Source: Emcibacter sp. (GTDB taxonomy: Bacteria > Pseudomonadota > Alphaproteobacteria > Sphingomonadales > Emcibacteraceae). Taken from it: a stretch of 5,727 bases of DNA. The stretch lies in the NCBI GenBank assembly GCA_016765435.1, contig JAESPY010000278.1:1-5727 (forward strand), written 5' to 3'. The translations under genes and the position numbers were made by a program. Below the pieces are notes generated by a model, which did not search any database, was not told the origin of the DNA, and saw only the letters and a program-made list of their open reading frames with translations. Positions 1 to 5,727 of the stretch are shown here, piece by piece (positions within the stretch are counted from its first letter, which is position 1; each line of letters opens with the position of its first letter).

Positions 1-1
1 A

Positions 2-1552
<1,551 letters not shown>

Positions 1553-1564
1553 GGGTAGGAACAG

Positions 1565-2479
1565 GTGCAAACAGCAACTTCCACAATAGATCAGACCGTC
1601 CGGGAAGATTATCTTCCCGGTGCCGGGGACTTTTTCGCGCTTCTTAAGCCGCGTGTGATGTCTCTGGTGATCTTCACAGCCTTCATTGGTATGATTATGG
1701 CACCGGGAGATATTCATCCGGTGATTGCCTTTACGGCTATTCTGTGTATTGCAGTTGGTGCTGGCGCGTCAGGTTGTTTGAATATGTGGTATGAGGCCGA
1801 CCTTGATGCTCGCATGAAACGGACAGCGGATCGTCCTATTCCTTCGGGGCGTATGGACCCTCAGACGGCTCTGCATTTCGGGGTCGCTTTGGCGACGGGC
1901 TCTGTACTGGTGATGGGATTGATGGTCAATCCGGTCGCAGGTGGTCTGCTGTTGATGACTATCCTGTTTTATGTTTTGGTTTATACGGTCTGGTTGAAGC
2001 GACGCACGTCATTGAATATTGTGATCGGTGGGGCTGCGGGGGCTTTTCCGCCGATGATTGCCTGGGCGGCGGTAACGGGAGATGTCAGCCTTGAATCCAT
2101 TGTCATGTTTGGCATAATTTTTATGTGGACACCGCCTCATTTCTGGTCGTTGTCACTCTTTGCCTGTAAAGATTACAAAGCAGCAGGCATTCCCATGTTA
2201 CCTGTTGTATCGGGGGAAGCAGAAACCCGGAAACAGATTTTGATCTATACCCTGTTGATGGTGCCGGTATCGATGTTACCTTGGACGATGGGATTTGCCG
2301 GACCGGTATATGGTATTACGGCGGCGCTTTGCGGATTTGTCTTTGTTGTTCTGTCACTGTCCTTGTTCAGGAAAAAGGATATCAGGGCTGCGAAGGTCAA
2401 TTTTTTCTATTCTATCTTTTATCTGTTCATTTTATTTGCCGTCATGGGCGGTGAAATCATGATCGGAAGGATGATCTAA
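1565..2479 (+). CDS. ctaB: Protoheme IX farnesyltransferase (heme O synthase)
   Basis: Integral membrane UbiA-family prenyltransferase that adds a farnesyl group to heme B to make heme O, the precursor of heme A for subunit I. The 304 residues match the family's usual length. Visible motifs are LKPR at 27-30; the first Asp-rich motif N73-MWY-E77-AD-L80-D81 continuing to R86-T87 and R90; KRRT and the glycine-rich stretch at 145-163; WTPPHFW at 188-194; and the second Asp motif starting at D203 (DYKAAGIPMLPV). About nine hydrophobic helices are apparent. The start is GTG at 1565, preceded by AGGA at 1557-1560; no better ATG exists upstream, and the N-terminal extension before LKPR is normal. 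It lies 12 nt after ctaD, and its stop TAA shares one base with the next ATG. Known names are ctaB, cyoE and COX10. Confidence 0.98.
   Translation: MQTATSTIDQTVREDYLPGAGDFFALLKPRVMSLVIFTAFIGMIMAPGDIHPVIAFTAILCIAVGAGASGCLNMWYEADLDARMKRTADRPIPSGRMDPQTALHFGVALATGSVLVMGLMVNPVAGGLLLMTILFYVLVYTVWLKRRTSLNIVIGGAAGAFPPMIAWAAVTGDVSLESIVMFGIIFMWTPPHFWSLSLFACKDYKAAGIPMLPVVSGEAETRKQILIYTLLMVPVSMLPWTMGFAGPVYGITAALCGFVFVVLSLSLFRKKDIRAAKVNFFYSIFYLFILFAVMGGEIMIGRMI
2465..2470 (+). promoter_or_regulatory. Ribosome binding site for the CoxF-like mini-gene
   Basis: GGAAGG lies inside the last codons of ctaB, 8 nt before the ATG at 2479. Its strength and spacing are the main support for translation of the 39-codon frame that follows, which is too short for most gene callers. 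Confidence 0.7.
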
Positions 2480-2598
2480 TGCCATTACATGAAGAACATA
2501 AAAAACGGGCTGGGCGTAATTATGCGCTGGCGGGTATATTAGTGGGCATGGTTGTGCTGTTTTTTGTCGTAACACTCGTTAAATTGAATGTGATCTGA
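2479..2598 (+). CDS. CoxF-like single-helix cytochrome oxidase accessory protein, 39 aa
   Basis: A tiny frame between ctaB and ctaG, coding for 39 residues: a charged N-terminus (HEEHKKR, then R-N at 13-14), one hydrophobic helix at about 15-35, and a short tail ending KLNVI. The positive N-terminal side predicts N-in, C-out. Support for a real gene: a GGAAGG ribosome site at good spacing, a stop-start TAATG overlap with ctaB, only 5 nt to ctaG, and the same position as the small 'CoxF' gene of rhizobial and other alphaproteobacterial cox operons, which as I recall them share the Arg-Asn plus helix pattern. It is not the aa3 subunit IV type known from Paracoccus. The exact biochemical role is unknown to me; help in subunit I maturation is inferred from context and from a resemblance to mitochondrial COA3 described in the findings. 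Confidence 0.82.
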   Translation: MPLHEEHKKRAGRNYALAGILVGMVVLFFVVTLVKLNVI

Positions 2599-2603
2599 GA
2601 AGA

Positions 2604-3161
2604 ATGAGCAGCTACGCCGCAACACATAAAGTCAACCATACCAAAACACTGATTGTTGTGTTTGGTTTGTTGGCGATGATGGTGAGCCTCGTGGTGGCAT
2701 CTGAATCTCTTTACCGGATATTTTGTCAGGTAACAGGATATGGTGGCACACCGCAAAAGGCGGAATCGGCAACTGGAATCATTCTGGCGCGGGAAATGAC
2801 CGTACGGTTTAATTCCGATGTGAATAACCAATTGCCATGGCATTTTAAGCCGGTTCAACGCGCCGTTACGGTAAAAATCGGGGAAGAAGCCCTTATATTT
2901 TACAAGGCTGTTAATAACAGTGACCAGACCATTACTGGTACGGCGACGTTTAATGTGACACCGTTCAAGGCTGGGCAATATTTTAACAAAATTGATTGTT
3001 TCTGTTTTACAGAACAAACGCTGGCCCCGGGAGAGGAAGTGGACATGCCGGTTTCTTTCTTTATTGACCCGGAAATAGCAGATGATAAACGTCTGAATGA
3101 AGTGAAAGAAATAACGCTTTCATATACTTTTTTCAGGGCCGAAGACGACGATAACGAATAG
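2604..3161 (+). CDS. ctaG: Cytochrome c oxidase assembly protein Cox11 (CtaG), copper chaperone for CuB
   Basis: Membrane-anchored periplasmic copper protein that delivers Cu to the CuB site of subunit I. The 185 residues fit the family: a short cytoplasmic N-terminus (1-14), one helix (about 15-33), then an Ig-like periplasmic domain. Conserved signatures seen are LYRIFCQVTGYGG with Cys41, NNQLPWHFKP around 74-83, the copper-binding CFCF motif with Cys132 and Cys134, and PGE...MPVSFFIDP at 142-156. All three copper-related cysteines are present. The tail is strongly acidic (EDDDNE). The ATG at 2604 is the natural start, as a stop lies in frame at 2580. The ribosome site is poor (GAGAAGA abuts the ATG), so translation is probably coupled to the upstream mini-gene. 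This is the Cox11 family, not the unrelated CtaG of Bacillus (caa3 assembly). Confidence 0.98.
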   Translation: MSSYAATHKVNHTKTLIVVFGLLAMMVSLVVASESLYRIFCQVTGYGGTPQKAESATGIILAREMTVRFNSDVNNQLPWHFKPVQRAVTVKIGEEALIFYKAVNNSDQTITGTATFNVTPFKAGQYFNKIDCFCFTEQTLAPGEEVDMPVSFFIDPEIADDKRLNEVKEITLSYTFFRAEDDDNE

Positions 3162-3198
3162 GGAAGCGGGCATTATGCTCGGTTCTCGTAATTTTTTT
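3161..3198 (+). terminator. Possible attenuator hairpin with T-tract between ctaG and ctaE
   Basis: Starting at the last base of the ctaG stop codon, 3161-3172 can pair with 3176-3187 around a 3-base TTA loop: 11 of 12 positions pair, including two G-U wobbles, with one G-G mismatch at 3166/3182. Four bases later comes a run of seven T (3192-3198). This is terminator-like, but the gap before the T run is longer than usual and the stem is imperfect. ctaE follows 25 nt later, so full termination is unlikely; partial termination or an RNA stability element would fit. Confidence 0.35.
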
Positions 3199-3212
3199 AA
3201 ACCTTAAGCAAT

Positions 3213-3218
3213 AAGGGA
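3213..3218 (+). promoter_or_regulatory. Ribosome binding site of ctaE
   Basis: AAGGGA lies 5 nt before the ATG at 3224. It fixes the start of ctaE, and gives this gene its own translation signal after the 62-nt gap. Confidence 0.7.
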
Positions 3219-3223
3219 TCAAA

Positions 3224-4066
3224 ATGTCAGATTCACATGCACAAAAACATGATTACCATCTTGTAGACCCAAGCCCATGGCCTATAGTCTGCTCTTTGGG
3301 CGCATTTATTATGGCCCTTGGTGCCATGATGTATATGCATGAAATTCCCTTGATTTCCAGTATGCCGGGCTCTTATAGCGTCCTGTTTTATGTGGGGACG
3401 ATCATTGTTCTGTTCGGCGCCTATAGCTGGTGGGGTGATGTGATCCAAGAAGGCGAACATGGCGGTTATCATACGGCTATCGTTCAGCTTGGCCTACGTT
3501 ACGGCGTGTTTTTGTTCATTATTTCAGAGGTCATGTTCTTTGTGGCTTGGTTCTGGGCTTATTTCAATGCCAGCATTTTTCCGACAGAAGCCATTGGTTC
3601 TGTTTGGCCGCCACAGGATATTCAGACCCTTGACCCTTGGCATCTGCCCTTGGTCAATACGTTGATCCTGTTGACATCCGGTACAACGGTAACTTGGGCG
3701 CATCATGCTTTGCAGGATGGCGATCGCAAGACCTTTATCACCATGTTGTTGTTTACGGTTCTGCTTGGCGCGTCATTCACTGGTGTTCAGGCTTATGAAT
3801 ATGTTCATGCAACTTTCGCCTTTGATCAGAATATCTACAGTTCAACATTCTATATGGCGACAGGTTTCCACGGCGCGCATGTGTTGATCGGAACAATATT
3901 TCTGCTGGTTTGTCTGTTCCGTGGTTTGAAAGGCCACTTTAAACCGGACCATCATTTTGGCTTTGAAGCCGCCGCATGGTATTGGCATTTTGTTGATGTG
4001 GTATGGTTGGTTCTGTTCGTTTGCATATATGTTGCTGGTGCCGGCGCTGCTGCAGGCGGTCATTAA
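3224..4066 (+). CDS. ctaE: Cytochrome c oxidase subunit III (COX3)
   Basis: Seven-helix core subunit of aa3 oxidase without redox centres. In the family it stabilises subunit I against turnover inactivation and supports proton uptake into the D channel. The 280 residues are normal for alphaproteobacteria. Conserved pieces seen are DPSPWP near the N-terminus (15-20), EGEHGGYHT (76-84), helix III with ISEVMFFVAWFWAYF and the conserved Glu102, DPWHLPLVNTLILLTSGTTVTWAHHAL (137-163), GFHGAHVLIGT (214-224) and the last helix with AAAWYWHFVDVVWL (249-262). The start at 3224 has an AAGGGA site 5 nt upstream. The gene sits 62 nt after ctaG, the longest gap in the operon, and 11 nt before the DUF983 gene; a hairpin lies on each side of it. 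Confidence 0.98.
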   Translation: MSDSHAQKHDYHLVDPSPWPIVCSLGAFIMALGAMMYMHEIPLISSMPGSYSVLFYVGTIIVLFGAYSWWGDVIQEGEHGGYHTAIVQLGLRYGVFLFIISEVMFFVAWFWAYFNASIFPTEAIGSVWPPQDIQTLDPWHLPLVNTLILLTSGTTVTWAHHALQDGDRKTFITMLLFTVLLGASFTGVQAYEYVHATFAFDQNIYSSTFYMATGFHGAHVLIGTIFLLVCLFRGLKGHFKPDHHFGFEAAAWYWHFVDVVWLVLFVCIYVAGAGAAAGGH

Positions 4067-4077
4067 GCAGACGTTTG

Positions 4078-4455
4078 GTGAATAATATATCTGAAGAAAA
4101 CGCAGTCTCGCCCTTTCGGGCGGGACTGTTGTGTAAATGCCCCAAGTGCGGAACGGGAAAGCTCTACAACGGCTTCCTGACGTTAGGGGGGAGCTGTGAT
4201 CATTGTGGGTTAGATTACAGCACCTTTGATTCCGGTGACGGTCCGGCTGTTTTTATCATCATGTTTCTGGGCTTTATCATCGTGGGCCTTGCGCTTTTTG
4301 TGGAGGTTAAATTCAGCCCTCCCATGTGGCTGCATCTGCTGATGTGGGTGCCGTGTATCATCGGCGGATCATTATTGTTGCTGCGTCCGGCCAAAGCACT
4401 TATGGTAGCGGCACAATATAATTTTAATGCCAGCGAAGGAAAACTCGATCAGTAG
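4078..4455 (+). CDS. DUF983 zinc-ribbon membrane protein
   Basis: Small membrane protein of the DUF983 family, often found beside COX3 and SURF1 in alphaproteobacteria; its biochemical function is not established. Counting from GTG at 4078, the 125 residues carry a zinc-ribbon pair C21-PK-C24-G and C40-DH-C43-G with an extra Cys19, the family stretch FDSGDGPAVF (50-59), two helices (about 57-76 and 85-102), and the end RPAKALMVAAQYNF. The start is uncertain: the frame is open back to an ATG at 4003 inside ctaE, but those 25 residues are a Cys/Arg-rich read of ctaE codons and not family-like. GTG at 4078 (or TTG at 4075) gives the usual length, though no clear ribosome site precedes it, so coupling to the ctaE stop 11 nt upstream is likely. 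A strong hairpin lies within its first codons. A role in oxidase assembly is inferred from context only. Confidence 0.9.
   Translation: MNNISEENAVSPFRAGLLCKCPKCGTGKLYNGFLTLGGSCDHCGLDYSTFDSGDGPAVFIIMFLGFIIVGLALFVEVKFSPPMWLHLLMWVPCIIGGSLLLLRPAKALMVAAQYNFNASEGKLDQ
4103..4128 (+). promoter_or_regulatory. GC-rich RNA hairpin just after ctaE, inside the 5' end of the DUF983 gene
   Basis: Bases 4103-4113 pair with 4118-4128 along 11 consecutive positions (ten Watson-Crick, one U-G at 4108/4123) around a TTTC loop. It begins 37 nt after the ctaE stop. Downstream in the sense direction there is only GTTGTG, a poor U tract, so it is not a standard terminator for the operon. The stem is likely to protect the ctaE mRNA 3' end, slow ribosomes, or cause partial termination. 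In the antisense direction a GTTTTCTT follows, but the wobble there becomes an A-C mismatch. Confidence 0.55.
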
Positions 4456-5173
4456 ATACCATTTCAAACCACGGCTATGGCCGACGGTAATGACTGTTCC
4501 GCTGTTGGCGCTTCTGTGTTTGCTGGGCAATTGGCAAGTGGAAAGATTGGAGTGGAAGCCTGATCTGACCGAAAAACTTGAGGCGCGTTATGGTTTGCCG
4601 GCAATTGCTATTCCCTCCACAGTTTCGGAACCTGACGAGTGGCTTTACCGTCATGTGAGTGTCACTGGCCGCTTTCTTCATATGCGGGAAATGCCGCTAT
4701 ATGGCGCGGGTCCTAATGGTCGACCGGGTTATGACCTTTTTACCCCTTTGCTGACAGATGCAGGGAGATATGTGATCATCAACCGGGGATGGGTACCGGA
4801 GGATTTAAAAGAACAGGTTGCGCGCCCGGATACAATTATACCGGGGTCTGTTCAAATTACGGGTATTCTGCGTAAAACCTGGATCAGAGAACGTTTTGCG
4901 CCGGACAATGACCTTGACCGGAATTTATGGTATCACGGTGATCTGAATGCTATGGCAGAGGCGCAGAGTTTAGAGGATGTTTTTCCCATGTTTCTCTATG
5001 CGGATAAAGCTTTGCGGGAGGGAGAATATCCCATTGGCGGACGGACAAGATTAAAATTGGTTAATAACCATCTGGATTATGCCATGACATGGTACGGGTT
5101 GGCGATTGTATTGCTGGTAATTTACTTTATTTTCAATATACGCAAGGACATCCGGCCCGAAGATCATTTCTGA
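4427..5173 (+). CDS. SURF1 family cytochrome oxidase assembly protein
   Basis: Inner-membrane assembly factor with two helices and a periplasmic domain; Paracoccus Surf1 proteins bind heme a and help its insertion into subunit I. From the ATG at 4427 there are 248 residues, the usual size. Visible are the FKPRLWPT lead-in (13-20), helix 1 at about 20-35 ending GNWQVERL, the domain core with GRPGYDLFTPL (98-108), the hallmark NRGWVP (119-124), and the end of the domain NNHLDYAMTWYGLA (213-226) running into helix 2 (to about 237). His215 sits where the family has its heme-linked histidine just before helix 2. The start overlaps the DUF983 gene by 29 nt and lacks an upstream ribosome site; Met22 (4490) would cut off helix 1, so 4427 is kept, with an alternative near 4448 noted separately. 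It is the last recognised oxidase gene in the block. Confidence 0.96.
   Translation: MPAKENSISRYHFKPRLWPTVMTVPLLALLCLLGNWQVERLEWKPDLTEKLEARYGLPAIAIPSTVSEPDEWLYRHVSVTGRFLHMREMPLYGAGPNGRPGYDLFTPLLTDAGRYVIINRGWVPEDLKEQVARPDTIIPGSVQITGILRKTWIRERFAPDNDLDRNLWYHGDLNAMAEAQSLEDVFPMFLYADKALREGEYPIGGRTRLKLVNNHLDYAMTWYGLAIVLLVIYFIFNIRKDIRPEDHF
4435..4440 (+). promoter_or_regulatory. Ribosome-site-like GAAGGA within the start region of SURF1
   Basis: The purine-rich GAAGGA lies 5 nt downstream of the annotated SURF1 ATG (4427-4429), not upstream, and 7 nt before an in-frame ATC at 4448. It may be chance coding sequence (codons for Ala-Lys-Glu), or it may mark the true initiation region. Confidence 0.3.
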
Positions 5174-5252
5174 CTTGCATCATAAGGTTAAACTGATAAT
5201 CTTTGCGCCGGATATCTGTTGATTCGTAATAAATTCGTTAAGGATTTTAAGT
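5174..5252 (+). promoter_or_regulatory. SURF1-thrC intergenic gap with a weak candidate promoter
   Basis: The 79-nt gap contains GATAAT at 5195-5200, five of six matches to a sigma-70 -10 box, but the nearest TTG-type -35 (TTGCAT at 5175-5180) is only 14 nt away, too close for a standard promoter. No strong hairpin with a T run is present. thrC may be read through from the cox operon, use a weak promoter here, or both. Confidence 0.2.
5239..5244 (+). promoter_or_regulatory. Ribosome binding site deciding the GTG start of thrC
   Basis: TAAGGA lies 8 nt before the GTG at 5253. This supports GTG as the start codon, in agreement with the family N-terminus [M/V]KYVSTRG. Confidence 0.7.
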
Positions 5253-5727
5253 GTGAAATATGTCAGTACCAGAGGCCAGGCACCTGTGCTTGGATTTGAA
5301 GATGTTCTGTTGACAGGACTGGCCCGTGACGGCGGTCTGTATGTGCCAGCGGAAATTCCAAAGTTCAGCGCAGATGATATCCGGTCTTTCCGGGGGAAGT
5401 CCTATCAGGACGTGGCATTTGCGGTGATGAAGCCCTTTGTCTGTCCAGAGATTTCGGAAGATGATTTCGCCGAAATTATCGCCAAGGCCTATAGCACCTT
5501 CCGTCATAAAACGATTGTGCCACTGGCGCAGCTTGACAGTAACGAATGGATATTGGAACTATTTCATGGCCCTACATTGGCGTTCAAGGATGTAGCCCTG
5601 CAACTTCTGGGGCATTTGTTTGATCATGTGCTGACTCGCCAAGGCCGGAAAGTGACCATCGTCGGCGCGACCTCCGGCGATACAGGCTCCGCCGCTATTG
5701 AAAGTATCAAAGGGCGGGACTGTGCAG
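5253..5727 (+). CDS. thrC: Threonine synthase, 3'-truncated by the window end
   Basis: PLP enzyme that converts O-phospho-L-homoserine to L-threonine and phosphate, the last step of threonine synthesis in the cytoplasm. The first 158 residues are visible of the roughly 460-470 expected for this subgroup. The N-terminus KYVSTRGQAPVLGFEDVLL and ARDGGLYVP (24-32) are hallmark sequence; HGPTLAFKD (105-113) contains the PLP-binding Lys112, and GATSGDTGSA (138-147) is the phosphate and PLP binding loop. GTG at 5253 is chosen from the upstream TAAGGA and the family N-terminus. It is not functionally linked to the oxidase, but thrC near SURF1 is a recurring arrangement in alphaproteobacteria as I recall it. 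The frame is intact up to the window edge. Confidence 0.98.
   Translation, partial: MKYVSTRGQAPVLGFEDVLLTGLARDGGLYVPAEIPKFSADDIRSFRGKSYQDVAFAVMKPFVCPEISEDDFAEIIAKAYSTFRHKTIVPLAQLDSNEWILELFHGPTLAFKDVALQLLGHLFDHVLTRQGRKVTIVGATSGDTGSAAIESIKGRDCA

Noticed and set aside
1781..1849. Glu77 instead of Asp in the first Asp-rich motif of CtaB (N-x3-E), which looked like a changed catalytic residue.
   Set aside because: The UbiA-family signature, as I recall it, allows D, E or H at this place, and all other signature positions (N73, L80, D81, M84, R86, T87, R90, G95) match, so this is normal variation.
3175..3207. A 10-codon ATG frame in the ctaG-ctaE gap.
   Set aside because: It is very short, its ATG lies in the loop and stem of the hairpin, and it has no recognisable product; most likely chance.
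4003..4077. ATG at 4003 as the start of the DUF983 gene.
   Set aside because: The extra 25 residues are an off-frame read of the ctaE 3' end (Cys/Arg-rich) and are absent from the usual DUF983 architecture.
4097..4128. The hairpin at 4103-4128 as a bidirectional terminator serving a minus-strand gene.
   Set aside because: Read antisense it has a GAAA loop and a GTTTTCTT tail, but there is no credible minus-strand gene in the window and the stem is weaker on that strand because the wobble becomes an A-C mismatch.
5186..5205. Inverted repeat AAGGTT / AATCTT after SURF1 as a terminator.
   Set aside because: Only six pairs including a wobble, AT-rich, with an 8-nt loop and no T run; too weak to call.

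Overview
The window is a block of cytochrome c oxidase (aa3-type, complex IV) genes from an alphaproteobacterium, all on the + strand, followed by the start of a threonine synthase gene. The taxonomic guess rests on the gene order (COX1, heme O synthase, a tiny CoxF-like gene, Cox11, COX3, DUF983, SURF1, then thrC), on COX1 residue spacing identical to Paracoccus denitrificans numbering, and on mitochondrial-type assembly factors (Cox11, SURF1). Base composition looks moderate (about half GC), lower than in many alphaproteobacteria. I cannot name a genus.

Layout: 2-1552 ctaD (subunit I, 5' end cut off by the window); 1565-2479 ctaB (heme O synthase); 2479-2598 a 39-residue one-helix CoxF-like protein; 2604-3161 ctaG/cox11 (copper delivery to CuB); 3224-4066 ctaE (subunit III); 4078-4455 DUF983 zinc-ribbon membrane protein; 4427-5173 SURF1 (heme a handling); 5253 to the window end, thrC (5' part only). 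Junctions are tight: 12 nt, 1-nt overlap, 5 nt, 62 nt, 11 nt, 29-nt overlap. The run from ctaD to SURF1 therefore reads as one operon. The 79-nt gap before thrC holds a good ribosome binding site but no convincing terminator.

The genes work together. ctaD and ctaE encode core subunits; ctaB makes the heme O precursor of heme A; Cox11 loads CuB; SURF1 helps insert heme a; CoxF-like and DUF983 are probable accessory or assembly factors. Subunit II (ctaC/coxB) and heme A synthase (ctaA) are not in the window; subunit II presumably lies upstream.

The points most worth a second look are the CoxF-like mini-protein, whose residue pattern resembles mitochondrial COA3; two RNA hairpins that bracket ctaE and pair better in the sense RNA than in the antisense RNA; and an unusual start region for SURF1, where the ribosome binding site lies downstream of the only upstream ATG. 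No mobile element, CRISPR array, tRNA, rRNA or clearly novel multi-gene system is visible.
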